A stretch of 64,000 nt of DNA from Enterovibrio baiacu (GTDB lineage: Bacteria > Pseudomonadota > Gammaproteobacteria > Enterobacterales > Vibrionaceae), in contig NZ_SCHN01000023.1 of NCBI RefSeq assembly GCF_004120195.1, positions 17,707 to 81,706 of the forward strand. The letters run 5' to 3'. The position numbers were made by a program, and so were the translations under genes. Numbering within the stretch: the first letter of the stretch is position 1; the number at the start of each line of letters is the position of its first letter. The notes below the pieces were generated by a model, which was not told the DNA's origin, did no database searches, and saw only the letters and a list, made by a program, of their open reading frames with translations. Positions 1 to 8,865 of this stretch are shown piece after piece.

Positions 1-369
1 TCCGCCGTCAGAAACGGCAGCCAGTGATTGCGCCATAAAGCGACCACCAAAGTCTTTAAACGCCAGCGTCGGGCCGTGGAACAACTCCAATGCGCTAACA
101 CTGTCAGTCACTTTCTCGACTTTTGCAGGGAATTGAAATGCATTTTCAACCATTGAACGCACGGTTTCTTGTGGCAGTTCGTCGCCGATAAATGCAGACA
201 AGATGTCGGTGCTGCGAGAAACGAAATCTTTCTCTAGCAGTGCATCAACATCATCAAATGCGGGTAATTCACTTGGGAAGAACAAGCCTTGATTACGACC
301 AAGACCTTGTTTTACTGCTTGTCCAAACGAGACCTGCTCGTCGTTTTCCTTGATATTGTAAAGCTTCAT
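1..369 (-). CDS. thrC: threonine synthase, N-terminal part (runs off window)
   Basis: PLP enzyme that converts O-phosphohomoserine to threonine, the last step of the pathway, in the cytoplasm. Only the first 123 residues are in the window; the gene continues beyond base 1. The protein opens [19 protein letters not shown], very close to E. coli ThrC. It contains the [15 protein letters not shown] motif, in which Lys105 should be the PLP-binding lysine. The start ATG overlaps the thrB stop as ATGA (positions 369-366), a typical translational coupling. It is the third structural gene of the thr operon and so shares the attenuator at 3838-3874. Confidence 0.97.
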   Translation of the reverse strand, partial: MKLYNIKENDEQVSFGQAVKQGLGRNQGLFFPSELPAFDDVDALLEKDFVSRSTDILSAFIGDELPQETVRSMVENAFQFPAKVEKVTDSVSALELFHGPTLAFKDFGGRFMAQSLAAVSDGG

Positions 370-1325
370 AGTTCACTTCCTGTCACGGTCGATCCGGTCA
401 CATCCAATCGACAGACGTGGACAAATCCTTCTTCATTTTGAACGTAGTTATCCTGTAGCCACTTCGCCACGCGCTCGGCAATCTCTTTATCATCGGTAAT
501 GCTAAAGAGTGTTGGGCCTGAGCCTGAGATGCCAGTCGCAAGCGCGCCGGCTTCCGCTGCATAGCGTCGAGCTTGTGCAAACCCTGGCAGCAATTTCTCA
601 CGATACGGTTCTGCAACCACATCTTTGATCATACTCGCTGCCAATTGCGGCTGACCAGAGTAACAGCCATGGATGAAGCCTGCCAGATGACGGCCATGAT
701 TAATCACATCTTGGCGACGATATTGCGCAGGCAAAATGGCACGTGCTTCAGCGGTCGGCACTTTAATACCCGGGTACGCCATGACCCAGTACCATTCATC
801 GAAACAGGGCACTTGCTGGCTGATGATGCCGTTTTGCTCAACCATCAACTGCAAACCGCCGAGGTAACAAGGGGCAACATTGTCGTAGTGCAAGCTACCA
901 GAAATAGCCGCTTCCATTTCCCCCATTAGCGCCAACAAGGTGGTCTCATCAAGGGCGTTATCATGGAAACGGTTAAGCGCATCCAATGCTGCCACAATGG
1001 AACATGCACTGGACCCCAGCCCAGAGCCAATCGGCATGTTCTTTTCCAGTGTCATGGACACGGGGCGAACTGTCGCGCCATGTTTTTCCATTTCACGACA
1101 AAAGACCAAGTAGCTTTGATAAACGATGTTTTCTTTCGGGTCGGTCGGCAGCTTATCAACAAAGCCGCCAACACAGTTGAGAGAAAATGGCACATCGCCA
1201 CCGTCGGTCACTAAGACGCGGTCGCCCAATAAGGTGCCATCAACAGGCGACACTGCCGCCCCCAACACGTCAAAACCCACACTGACGTTACCGATAGACG
1301 CTGGTGCGTAAACCACAACACTCAT
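366..1325 (-). CDS. thrB: homoserine kinase
   Basis: Cytoplasmic GHMP-superfamily kinase that phosphorylates homoserine with ATP to give O-phosphohomoserine, the substrate of ThrC. At 319 residues it has the normal family length. The GHMP phosphate-binding motif [12 protein letters not shown] lies at about residues 98-109, and the C-terminal GHMP motif [12 protein letters not shown] is present. It starts two bases after the thrA stop (TAA-CC-ATG) and its TGA overlaps the thrC ATG, so the three genes form one tightly coupled operon. Confidence 0.97.
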   Translation of the reverse strand: MSVVVYAPASIGNVSVGFDVLGAAVSPVDGTLLGDRVLVTDGGDVPFSLNCVGGFVDKLPTDPKENIVYQSYLVFCREMEKHGATVRPVSMTLEKNMPIGSGLGSSACSIVAALDALNRFHDNALDETTLLALMGEMEAAISGSLHYDNVAPCYLGGLQLMVEQNGIISQQVPCFDEWYWVMAYPGIKVPTAEARAILPAQYRRQDVINHGRHLAGFIHGCYSGQPQLAASMIKDVVAEPYREKLLPGFAQARRYAAEAGALATGISGSGPTLFSITDDKEIAERVAKWLQDNYVQNEEGFVHVCRLDVTGSTVTGSEL

Positions 1326-1327
1326 GG

Positions 1328-3787
1328 TTAAACCCCCAGTTTCCAGCCAAGTGTACGCATCAAGTCTGCGAACACACCCGCCGCGGTGACTTCAGTACCC
1401 GCACCGTAACCTCGCAGTACCAATGGAATCGGTTGGTAGTAACGGCTGTAGAACGCGAGCGCATTCTCGCCTTCTTTGATCTTGAACATAGGGTCATCTG
1501 CATCAACCGCTTGGATCTTCACAGAGCATTGACCGTTGTCGATGCTACCAACATAGCGCAACACTTTGCCTTCGCTGCGCGCTTCGCCCGCGATTTTGTC
1601 AAAGTAAGCATCGGCCTCTGGCAGTTTCGCCATGAATGCATCTACATCACCTGACGCATCAAAGCCTGGTGGAAGCGCCGGCTCAACATCAACATCTTCA
1701 AGCTCTAAGTTCATGCCCGCTTCACGCGCAAGGATCAATAGCTTACGTGCCACATCCATTCCCGATAGGTCATCACGAGGATCGGGCTCGGTGAAGCCAC
1801 TTTCACGCGCAACGGTTGTTGCCTCGCTAAAGCTTTGGCCTTCATCCAACTTACCGAAGATGTGCGACATTGAGCCCGACAAGATACCGGTGAATTTTTC
1901 AAGTTCGTCACCCGCTGCAATCAGATTCTGCAAGTTTTCGATAACAGGCAAGCCCGCACCTACCGTGGTGTCATACATGAACTTACGGCGACGCGCGCGC
2001 GCTGAATTACGCAGCTGCTGGTAGTACGCCATGCTAGCGGTGTTGGCTTTCTTGTTCGGGGTGATCACGTGGAAGCCTGAGGACAAGAAGTCAGCATATT
2101 GGTCAGCTATCGATTGATCGGAGGTACAGTCAATGAACACTGGGTTGATCACGTGGTTTTGTTGCACTAAACGCACCATGCTTGGCAGGCTAAAGCCTTC
2201 TTCGGCAGTGGCTAGCGCTTCACGCCAGTTGTTTAGATCAATGCCTTTGCTGTCCAGTTTCATTTGGCGACTGTTCGCAAGACCACAAACACGGATCACG
2301 ATGCCTTGCTCTGCGAGTTTCACTTGCTGGCGTTTCACCTGCTCAACCAACTCTCCACCAACACCACCGACACCAACAATAAACACGTCGAGGTAGTGAT
2401 TACTGTTAAACAAGTTTTCGTGACACGCTTTCACCGCTTCCGACACTTTATTGTTCGGGATAACCGCTGAAATAGAACGCTCAGAAGAGCCCTGTGCAAT
2501 CGCGACAATGTTGACGTTAACTTCCGCCAGAGACGTAAAGAACTGAGAAGCCACGCCTTTCGCGGTGCGCATTGCATCACCCACCAAAGACACGATCGCT
2601 ACGTCATCTGTAAAATCAACAGGCTCTAATAGGCCGTCTTTGAGTTCCAGTTCAAAGCTGTCATGCAACGCGCGCTCTGCCAATGCTTTGTCGTCAGACT
2701 CGATACAGAAGCTGATGCTGTACTCTGATGAAGACTGTGTAATCAACACGACAGACACACCCGCCGCCGACATTGCGCCAAACACACGCGCCGCCATGCC
2801 TACCATGCCTTTCATGCCAGGGCCTGATACGTTCACCATGCTGAGATCGCTAAGGGTAGTGATCCCTTTCACTGCAAGGTTGTCTTCGCCGTTATCGATG
2901 CCAATCAATGTACCCGCACCTTGAGGGTTCGCGGTGTTTTTGATCAGACAAGGGATGTGGAAACGGGCAATAGGCAGGATGGTTTTAGGGTGAAGGACTT
3001 TCGCACCAAAATACGACAGCTCCATTGCCTCTTGGTAGCTCAGTGATTTAAGCAGCTTCGCATCTGGCACCAAACGTGGGTCACAGCTGTAAACGCCATC
3101 CACGTCCGTCCAAATCTCGCAGCACTCAGCACGTGCACAGGCTGCCAAAACGGCCGCAGAGTAATCAGAGCCGTTACGGCCTAAAGTAACAAGCTCACCT
3201 TTTTCATTCGCCGCAGTGAAGCCCGGCATCAAACCGATGTGCTTAGCAGGAATAGGCTCACGCTTGAAGTTATCTGAAGACACTTCAATGTCGACCATGG
3301 CTTCAAGGTAATCACCTTTCGCTTGCAGATAGTGCACAGGGTCAATCACGAACGTCTTATGACCACGCGCTTGCAGCAATGCTGACATAGTCGCGATAGA
3401 CAGGCGCTCACCTTTACTGATGATGCGTGCGTAGATGTTGTCAGGACACAAGCCTAGAAGCGCAATACCGTGGATGTATTGTTTCAGCTGATTCAGTGTT
3501 TTATCCAGTTCGAGGTAAAGCGGCGCTTTATCGAAGGTTTCTTCCATTTCATCCAGACCATCAAAGAGGGCGCTGAATATGGCGTGGATTTCGGCAACTT
3601 GGCGCTCTGCCTCACCGTGCTTAACCGTGTTATCAATCACTGCGACAAGCGCATTGGTGATTTTTGCTGGTGCAGAAAGTACAGCGGATACGTCGCTTTG
3701 ACAGGTATTGCTGGTAATGATTTCTGCGGCTCTACTAAATCGTTCCGCATTCGCGAGGGATGTTCCCCCAAACTTTAAAACTCGCAT
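1328..3787 (-). CDS. thrA: bifunctional aspartokinase I / homoserine dehydrogenase I
   Basis: Fusion enzyme for the first and third steps of threonine synthesis: an N-terminal aspartate kinase, two ACT regulatory domains in the middle and a C-terminal NAD(P)-dependent homoserine dehydrogenase. The 819 residues match E. coli ThrA (820). The kinase motif VLKFGGTS is at residues 3-10. The Rossmann motif [15 protein letters not shown] begins near residue 465 and the dehydrogenase motif [13 protein letters not shown] lies near 640. I start at the ATG giving [10 protein letters not shown], because a GGAGGAAAGG ribosome site sits directly upstream and E. coli begins the same way. A frame six codons longer is open but has no support. 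In this family the enzyme is feedback-inhibited by threonine through the ACT domains. Confidence 0.97.
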   Translation of the reverse strand: MRVLKFGGTSLANAERFSRAAEIITSNTCQSDVSAVLSAPAKITNALVAVIDNTVKHGEAERQVAEIHAIFSALFDGLDEMEETFDKAPLYLELDKTLNQLKQYIHGIALLGLCPDNIYARIISKGERLSIATMSALLQARGHKTFVIDPVHYLQAKGDYLEAMVDIEVSSDNFKREPIPAKHIGLMPGFTAANEKGELVTLGRNGSDYSAAVLAACARAECCEIWTDVDGVYSCDPRLVPDAKLLKSLSYQEAMELSYFGAKVLHPKTILPIARFHIPCLIKNTANPQGAGTLIGIDNGEDNLAVKGITTLSDLSMVNVSGPGMKGMVGMAARVFGAMSAAGVSVVLITQSSSEYSISFCIESDDKALAERALHDSFELELKDGLLEPVDFTDDVAIVSLVGDAMRTAKGVASQFFTSLAEVNVNIVAIAQGSSERSISAVIPNNKVSEAVKACHENLFNSNHYLDVFIVGVGGVGGELVEQVKRQQVKLAEQGIVIRVCGLANSRQMKLDSKGIDLNNWREALATAEEGFSLPSMVRLVQQNHVINPVFIDCTSDQSIADQYADFLSSGFHVITPNKKANTASMAYYQQLRNSARARRRKFMYDTTVGAGLPVIENLQNLIAAGDELEKFTGILSGSMSHIFGKLDEGQSFSEATTVARESGFTEPDPRDDLSGMDVARKLLILAREAGMNLELEDVDVEPALPPGFDASGDVDAFMAKLPEADAYFDKIAGEARSEGKVLRYVGSIDNGQCSVKIQAVDADDPMFKIKEGENALAFYSRYYQPIPLVLRGYGAGTEVTAAGVFADLMRTLGWKLGV

Positions 3788-3837
3788 CCTTTCCTCCAGC
3801 TCCATCCTGAGCTTTCTAATTCATAAGTAAACTAATG

Positions 3838-3874
3838 AAAAAAAGCCCGCACCTTGTGGGGTACGGGCTTTTTT
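3838..3874 (-). terminator. threonine attenuator terminator
   Basis: On the minus strand an A6 run, GCCCGTACC, a six-base loop (CCACAA), GGTGCGGGC and a T7 run form a long intrinsic terminator between thrL and thrA. The upstream arm can pair instead with GGTGCGGGCT at the end of thrL (3894-3904), because the same 11 bases (agcccgcacct on the plus strand) occur in both places. That is the layout of a classical ribosome-controlled attenuator. Confidence 0.93.
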
Positions 3875-3891
3875 AAAAAATTCTGTGCAAA

Positions 3892-3963
3892 TCAGCCCGC
3901 ACCTGCACACGTAGTGCCGGTAATAATGGTAATAGTGAAACGGGTTGTGGCTGATTGAAGCAT
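3892..3963 (-). CDS. thrL: thr operon leader peptide
   Basis: A 23-residue open frame upstream of thrA that reads MLQSATTRFTITI followed by ITGTTCAGAG. It holds seven Thr and three Ile codons, with the run T-I-T-I-I-T in the middle. This is the expected composition for a leader that senses charged tRNA-Thr and tRNA-Ile, as in E. coli thrL (21 residues, also ending in a Gly/Ala/Gly-rich stretch). A ribosome site AAGGAAG lies about 10 bases upstream. Its stop codon lies within the sequence that can act as the antiterminator arm. It has no function beyond translation-coupled attenuation. Confidence 0.92.
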   Translation of the reverse strand: MLQSATTRFTITIITGTTCAGAG

Positions 3964-3994
3964 GTTTTAGAACTTCCTTGCTGCGTTTTTATAA

Positions 3995-4023
3995 CCTTTA
4001 CCCAAAGCGGGTTACTAGGTCAA
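3995..4023 (-). promoter_or_regulatory. candidate thr operon promoter
   Basis: On the minus strand TTGACC (4023-4018) is followed after 17 bases by TAAAGG (4000-3995), about 30 bases before the thrL start. The -35 is good and the -10 is weak; the TATAAA just downstream is another possible -10 with poorer spacing. The position fits the leader and attenuator. Confidence 0.45.
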
Positions 4024-4195
4024 CAAAAATTTAAGTTATCTCTCAAAAAAACGCAGCATTTCGCAACTCTTAGTTAACCATTTTAAAAGATGAGAAAGCG
4101 CAGCATTCCTGAGGTTACTTCTTGCGCAATAGTCATCATCAAGACATAGTGGATTGAAAAGTGATGAAAAAAGCATCTATTACAAGGAGGGAACC

Positions 4196-5923
4196 GTGGC
4201 AGAAGCAATGGAGCAACTCGTCGCAGCGACAATTTTACAAGGCTCAGACGCCATGTATGGTCGCTTTCTTGATGTAACCGCTGGCGCCCAAGAGCGTTTC
4301 GAGCAGCAAGACTGGAAAAACGTACAATCGGCATTGAAAAAACGTATTAACTTTTACGATCTTCATGTCGGCTTGGTCGCCCAGCAACTCAAAACCATGC
4401 TCGATAAACAACACGCAACGCGCTCATTCCTCATGGGCGTCAAAGATGCGTATAGCCAACTCCTTGATGATTACCCTCGTTATGACATTGCAGAGAGCTT
4501 CTTTAACTCTGTGTATTGCCGCATCTTCGATCATCGCAATATTCGCCGCGACAAGTTATTCGTTAACAGCTCGCAAGGCGGACGCATTCCTAAATATCCA
4601 ACGCCATTGCTCAAGCGATACGCCAGCAACAAAAACCTGATTCATACCATTGAGCGTTTGCTGGACGACACCCCTTTTTCTTTGGCGTGGGAGAACAAAG
4701 CACGCGATGTTCAACGCATTGTTGAAGCACTGCAACTTCGCTTGGGACCCCAACTGACCAGCGAAATCATCGTGGACATGGTGCGTGAGCCTTTCTACCG
4801 AAACAAAGCGGCCTATTTGATTGGCCGTATTGAAATGGCGAACCAAACGCGCCCATTAGTGATCCCGATTTTGATCAATGAAGAGGGCGAGTTGGTGGTG
4901 GATGCCTGCATCTCTGATTCAGACGATGTCAGCGTCATTTTCGGCTTCGCGCGTTCTTACTTTATGGTTTATGCCCCTGCACCAGCGGCCTTGGTCGATT
5001 TCCTTAGCCAGTTGATGCCTCATAAAACACCGGCACAGCTCTACACAGCCATCGGTTGTCAGAAACACGGTAAAACGGAACTGTATCGAGAATTCCTCCA
5101 CCACATGGATAACTCGGACGACCAATTCGTCATCGCCCCCGGCATCAAAGGGATGGTGATGTCTGTGTTCACCCTGCCTTCCTATGGCTTCGTGTTTAAG
5201 ATCATTAAAGACAAGTTCGCTCCACAAAAAGACATCACGCATGCCGTTGTCAAAGAGAAGTACCAATTGGTAAAAGAGCATGATCGTGTCGGTCGAATGG
5301 CGGACACCTTGGATTACCGCAATTTTATTTTTCCAAGAGAGCGCTTCAGTGAGGAATTGATTGAAGAGCTCATGGAGGTTGCACCCTCTCTGATCAAGCT
5401 GACCAGCAAAGAAGTCCATATCAGCCATTTGTATATGGAACGGCGCATGATCCCGCTCAATATCTATCTTGAGCAGGCCAATGAAGACGAACTCAGAGAA
5501 GCCGTACAAGAATATGGCGACGCCATTAAGCAACTTGCGGCCGCAAACATCTTTGCGGGAGACATGCTGTTTAAGAACTTTGGTGTCTCCAGACATAGCC
5601 GCGTTATCTTCTACGATTACGATGAAATCATGTACCTGACGGAAGTGAACTTTAGGCGTATTCCACCGCCTCGCTTCCCTGAAGATGAGATGGCAGCTGA
5701 ACCTTGGTACAGCGTGGGCGAGTATGATGTCTTCCCCGAGGAGTTCCGTACCTTCTTACTGATCAACCCGAAAATACGTTCGCTCTTCAACGAACTGCAT
5801 TCGGACTTGTTCGAGGCTGACTATTGGAAGCAATTACAAAACAATATTCAGCAAGGCCAGTTCAACGATGTATTCCCTTACAGCGATGAATGTCGTTTCA
5901 ATATTCTCAGGACTAAAATGTGA
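4196..5923 (+). CDS. aceK: isocitrate dehydrogenase kinase/phosphatase
   Basis: Bifunctional cytoplasmic enzyme that phosphorylates and dephosphorylates isocitrate dehydrogenase, setting flux between the TCA cycle and the glyoxylate bypass. The 575 residues match E. coli AceK (578). The N-terminal regulatory half contains [16 protein letters not shown]. The kinase ATP loop [15 protein letters not shown] lies near residue 327, and the metal-binding segment [12 protein letters not shown] lies near 465-475. I chose GTG at 4196 because AAGGAGG ends five bases before it. A TTG 14 codons upstream lacks a ribosome site, and the ATG at 4208 is too far from the one that is present. In E. coli aceK follows aceBA; here it stands alone, divergent from thr and followed by its own terminator. 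Confidence 0.96.
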   Translation: MAEAMEQLVAATILQGSDAMYGRFLDVTAGAQERFEQQDWKNVQSALKKRINFYDLHVGLVAQQLKTMLDKQHATRSFLMGVKDAYSQLLDDYPRYDIAESFFNSVYCRIFDHRNIRRDKLFVNSSQGGRIPKYPTPLLKRYASNKNLIHTIERLLDDTPFSLAWENKARDVQRIVEALQLRLGPQLTSEIIVDMVREPFYRNKAAYLIGRIEMANQTRPLVIPILINEEGELVVDACISDSDDVSVIFGFARSYFMVYAPAPAALVDFLSQLMPHKTPAQLYTAIGCQKHGKTELYREFLHHMDNSDDQFVIAPGIKGMVMSVFTLPSYGFVFKIIKDKFAPQKDITHAVVKEKYQLVKEHDRVGRMADTLDYRNFIFPRERFSEELIEELMEVAPSLIKLTSKEVHISHLYMERRMIPLNIYLEQANEDELREAVQEYGDAIKQLAAANIFAGDMLFKNFGVSRHSRVIFYDYDEIMYLTEVNFRRIPPPRFPEDEMAAEPWYSVGEYDVFPEEFRTFLLINPKIRSLFNELHSDLFEADYWKQLQNNIQQGQFNDVFPYSDECRFNILRTKM

Positions 5924-5936
5924 TTTAGACCTTGAC

Positions 5937-5968
5937 CGGCGTGCCATTTAGGCACGCCGTTTGCTTTT
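5937..5968 (+). terminator. aceK intrinsic terminator
   Basis: CGGCGTGCC, a five-base loop (attta) and GGCACGCCG form a perfect 9-bp stem followed by a T-rich tail, 14 bases after the aceK stop. Confidence 0.85.
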
Positions 5969-6024
5969 ATTTTGGAGGGTAAGAAAGGGCGGCAACTTAC
6001 TGACACTGCGACAATTCCCAATTG

Positions 6025-6053
6025 TTGAAAAAAACTGGCACGCCTCTTATCAA
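6025..6053 (+). promoter_or_regulatory. candidate promoter of the 6118 gene
   Basis: TTGAAA at 6025-6030 and TATCAA at 6048-6053 are separated by 17 bases and lie about 65 bases before the start codon. Two bases differ from each consensus. Both the position after the aceK terminator and the spacing support it. Confidence 0.4.
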
Positions 6054-6117
6054 AACTGAAACGAGTGGACTAGACTAGACACTTAATCATAAAAATAACG
6101 AAAAAGGAGTGGCGTAA

Positions 6118-6594
6118 ATGAACAAACTTTTGCTCGCAGCCACTCTTCAATGCGTGGCATTTTTCAGTGCTGCACAAGATTCCCTCCCGCTCTATGAATA
6201 TATAGAGGAAGACACACGCAAGCCGTGGTTTTCAAATTCAATCACCAGCGGGTATAACGGGTTCGACAGTTGGACGATCAATAGCGGGTATCACTACCCC
6301 GTGCTCAAGAACATTAATCTTTACCTTGCCACTGAAATGCGCACCACCACCAGCGAGTCAACAAGCGCCAAAGGTTTGTTGAGCGGTATTCAATACAGCT
6401 TTAACGAAAAGCTCAGTTTTGAAAGCAATGTTCAAGCCGAGCGCAAGAATGATGAGACGGTAGGCATTGTTGGGATGGGCAGTAAATTGCAGCTCACCGA
6501 GCACCTCAATGTTGAAGCGCGTTTTGATTATTCACTAAACCAAGAGCCTTCGGCATCCGCCCAATACCAACTTGGTGTCGGATACCGCTTTTAA
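6118..6594 (+). CDS. small outer-membrane beta-barrel-like protein
   Basis: Unrecognised 158-residue protein. Residues 1-19 look like a signal peptide (MNKLLLAATLQCVAFFSAA, then QDS). The mature part alternates short amphipathic strands rich in Tyr, Ser, Asn and Thr, such as FSNSITSGYNGFDSWTINSGY and LGVGYRF. It ends in Phe preceded by Tyr-Arg, the typical C-terminal signature of outer-membrane barrels recognised by the BAM complex. I infer a small porin-like or opacity-like barrel of about eight strands. AAGGAG lies eight bases before the ATG. It is a single-gene unit between aceK and the rraA-like gene. No enzyme motif is visible, and the function is unknown. Confidence 0.75.
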   Translation: MNKLLLAATLQCVAFFSAAQDSLPLYEYIEEDTRKPWFSNSITSGYNGFDSWTINSGYHYPVLKNINLYLATEMRTTTSESTSAKGLLSGIQYSFNEKLSFESNVQAERKNDETVGIVGMGSKLQLTEHLNVEARFDYSLNQEPSASAQYQLGVGYRF

Positions 6595-6621
6595 CCGACA
6601 CCCTCTATTGGCAGTCTCGTT

Positions 6622-7101
6622 TCAGTAAACAGAGACCTTACTGACCATCACGCCGTTAAGATCAGCATACAGATAGTCCCCAGACGCAATGGACACGCCA
6701 CCAAGTTCTAGCGTCACGCCAACCTCTCCCGCGCCCAGTTTTTCTGTTTTGATCGGACACACCCCCAACGCTTTCACCCCAAGCGGCATGGTACTGAGTG
6801 CGCCGGCATCTCTCACCGCACCGAAAATGACAATGCCTTTCCAGTTATTTTCTACGGCTCGCTCTGCCAATAAATCGCCCAGCAACGCTTTGTTGAGGCT
6901 GCCCTGCCCATCAACAACCAAGACCCGACCATTTCCGGGTTGGTTGACCAACTCCCTCACTTTGGAGTTATCTTCCACGCAATGCAGGGTTTCAACCTGA
7001 CCTGAGAAGATGGATTCACCACCGAAATCACGCCATTGGATAGGTAACCATTGAACATTGTCACCGTGCTCATCACTCAAATCAGGAAGTAAGTCGTTCA
7101 T
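6622..7101 (-). CDS. RraA-family protein (RNase E regulator-like)
   Basis: The 159-residue protein belongs to the RraA/MenG family. E. coli RraA (161 residues) forms a trimeric ring that binds RNase E and restrains mRNA decay. Shared segments include GRVLVVDGQGS, GIVIFGAVRDAG, GVSIASGDYLYADLNGVMVS and the CVEDN stretch near the N-terminus. The start is placed at the ATG reading MNDLLPDL because GGAGG sits four bases before it; a longer frame beginning MKRHGGT has no ribosome site. Some RraA-like proteins are instead HMG/CHA aldolases. Vibrio species usually carry a more E. coli-like RraA elsewhere, so this may be the second paralogue, and RNase E regulation is not certain. Confidence 0.8.
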   Translation of the reverse strand: MNDLLPDLSDEHGDNVQWLPIQWRDFGGESIFSGQVETLHCVEDNSKVRELVNQPGNGRVLVVDGQGSLNKALLGDLLAERAVENNWKGIVIFGAVRDAGALSTMPLGVKALGVCPIKTEKLGAGEVGVTLELGGVSIASGDYLYADLNGVMVSKVSVY

Positions 7102-7912
7102 AGTGCCTCCATGCCTTTTCATGCTTTTCTTAAATGCTCAAGCAACGAATCACCTTCATTGCGCGTTTTCAGCCCTAACTGTAGCCAAACTTTCACGACT
7201 CGCTGTTTTTAGCAAATGACGGGGGCGTTCAAGAACCAGATATCTCAAACACTCAAAATGGCATCAATCTCAATTGCTCCGTGCTACTCAGATGTAAACA
7301 CTGCCAAAGCAACTGAAGATAATTTAATCATCCGCATCAATACCTTATTGCTATATTTAATTTCCCTCTGCGGATTGCTGCACAATTTGGAAAAACGTGA
7401 AGTGACAGACGCATGGCTCTCAAGGCGAAGTGGTTGACCGTTATGCGACAACATGGTGAGATACCCGCGCTGGCGCGAAATCTCTTTACACAATTTTCAC
7501 ACCTGTTGTAATAGTACGAAAATGTTTAAACGTACTCTTAAAGAATCGGCCAAGTATCGAGGTGATATTCCCCTTTTTGGGACGACTTTCGCCGAGATTG
7601 ACGTATATCAATAAAGATTAAAAAAAATCGCGTTGATTTATTACTAATTATTGTTAGCACGCTGTTAAATGAATACAATCAGCGCTATCCAATGGATTTG
7701 CTGACCAAAATGATTTGATCAGTAGCATGCAGCGTAAAATTACGCTTCAGCAAAAACCTTCTCTAAGGATGGCGTTCGGATCAGGGAAGTATGCTTTTGA
7801 AGTCGAAGAGTGGCTTTCTAGGTACTTTTCCTGTTTGTAAATTTTTTTCATAGAATCAACATATTCTGTGATTGTTAAATACCAGATTCCTTAAAGAAAT
7901 TAGGTAACGCCA
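7102..7912. other. long arcA upstream region, no gene seen
   Basis: About 810 bases separate the rraA-like gene from arcA. Short open frames are present (for example 7216-7437) but lack ribosome sites and recognisable composition. The region contains an FNR-like box at 7598-7611 and a 16-bp interrupted palindrome at 7731-7746. It is AT-rich from 7598 onward, and the stretch probably carries several arcA promoters and a long 5' leader. Confidence 0.6.
7598..7611 (+). promoter_or_regulatory. FNR-like box upstream of arcA
   Basis: TTGAC-GTAT-ATCAA differs by one base from the FNR consensus TTGAT-N4-ATCAA. In E. coli arcA transcription is raised by FNR in anaerobiosis, so a site here is plausible. 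It lies about 300 bases before the arcA start codon, which requires a long leader or a distal promoter. Confidence 0.5.
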
Positions 7913-8632
7913 ATGCAAACCCCTCATATTCTGATTGTAGAAGACGAACACGTAACGCGTAACACGCTGAAAAGCATCTTTGAAGCGGAAGGTTACACAG
8001 TACTGGAAGCCAACGATGGCGAGGAAATGCACCAAGTGCTTTCCAACAATCAGGTACACCTGGTGATCATGGACATCAACCTGCCAGGTAAAAATGGCCT
8101 GCTGCTAGCACGCGAACTTCGCGAGCAAGGCGACATGGCTCTGATGTTCCTAACTGGTCGTGATAACGAAGTAGACAAGATCCTAGGCTTGGAAATTGGC
8201 GCTGACGATTACATCACCAAACCATTTAACCCACGTGAACTGACCATCCGTGCGCGTAACCTTTTGACCCGTGCAATGAGCCAAGGTGCAGTACCAGAAG
8301 ACAAACGTTCTGTAGAGCGTTACGTATTCAACAACTGGGTACTGGATATCAACAGCCGTTCACTGATCAGCCCAGACAACGAGCAATTCAAACTGCCACG
8401 TTCTGAGTTCCGTGCTCTGCTGCACTTCTGTGAAAACCCAGGCAAAATCCAAACACGCGCAGACCTTCTTAAGAAGATGACTGGCCGTGAATTGAAACCA
8501 CATGACCGTACGGTTGACGTCACCATTCGTCGTATCCGTAAGCACTTCGAGTCATTTGGTGACACACCAGAAATCATCGCTACTATCCACGGCGAAGGTT
8601 ACCGTTTCTGCGGCGAGCTAGAAGACATTTAA
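7913..8632 (+). CDS. arcA: aerobic respiration response regulator ArcA
   Basis: OmpR-family response regulator that, when phosphorylated by ArcB under low oxygen, represses TCA-cycle and aerobic respiration genes. The 239 residues are nearly identical to E. coli ArcA (238). The receiver domain spans residues 1-120, with acidic pocket residues near 10-11 (VEDE), phospho-acceptor Asp54 ([10 protein letters not shown]) and the conserved Lys of ADDYITKPF. The C-terminal winged helix spans about 135-235 ([16 protein letters not shown]). The ribosome site is weak (TTAGGTAA). A strong terminator follows, and arcB lies convergently downstream, unlike the unlinked E. coli pair. Confidence 0.98.
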   Translation: MQTPHILIVEDEHVTRNTLKSIFEAEGYTVLEANDGEEMHQVLSNNQVHLVIMDINLPGKNGLLLARELREQGDMALMFLTGRDNEVDKILGLEIGADDYITKPFNPRELTIRARNLLTRAMSQGAVPEDKRSVERYVFNNWVLDINSRSLISPDNEQFKLPRSEFRALLHFCENPGKIQTRADLLKKMTGRELKPHDRTVDVTIRRIRKHFESFGDTPEIIATIHGEGYRFCGELEDI

Positions 8633-8660
8633 TCTTCGCTCACGCAAAACGACACAGATT

Positions 8661-8687
8661 AAAAAGGCCTGCATTGCAGGCCTTTTT
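8661..8687 (+). terminator. arcA terminator, symmetric
   Basis: AAAAAGGCCTGCA and TGCAGGCCTTTTT form a near-perfect stem-loop 29 bases after the arcA stop. A- and T-runs on both sides mean it could also stop arcB transcription arriving from the other strand. Confidence 0.88.
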
Positions 8688-8865
8688 GTTTTCTCTTTTT
8701 AGGTATGGCGTCAGTGTCTCTACTGGCCGCAACTCACCCTATCAATCCAGCCTTAGCCGAAGCACTTATCCCGTCATTTCATCAGTACGACGCGTAGAAA
8801 AGCCCAGAAAGATCAGCGAAAAAGAAAAGGGACAAAAGCCTTCACTTTCATCCCTTCTTTCATCA

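Noticed and set aside
4919..5596. 225-codon open frame on the minus strand inside aceK
   Set aside because: It lies wholly antisense to a well-conserved gene, has no ribosome site and shows no domain. Long antisense frames are common opposite biased coding sequence.
6036..6051. Possible sigma-54 promoter (TGGCAC) before the 6118 gene
   Set aside because: The -24 half is perfect, but the -12 half reads TTAT instead of TTGC. The overlapping sigma-70 pair is a better fit.
7216..7437. 73-codon frame in the arcA upstream region
   Set aside because: No ribosome site, no signal or domain, and a low-complexity mixture of residues. More likely part of regulatory DNA.
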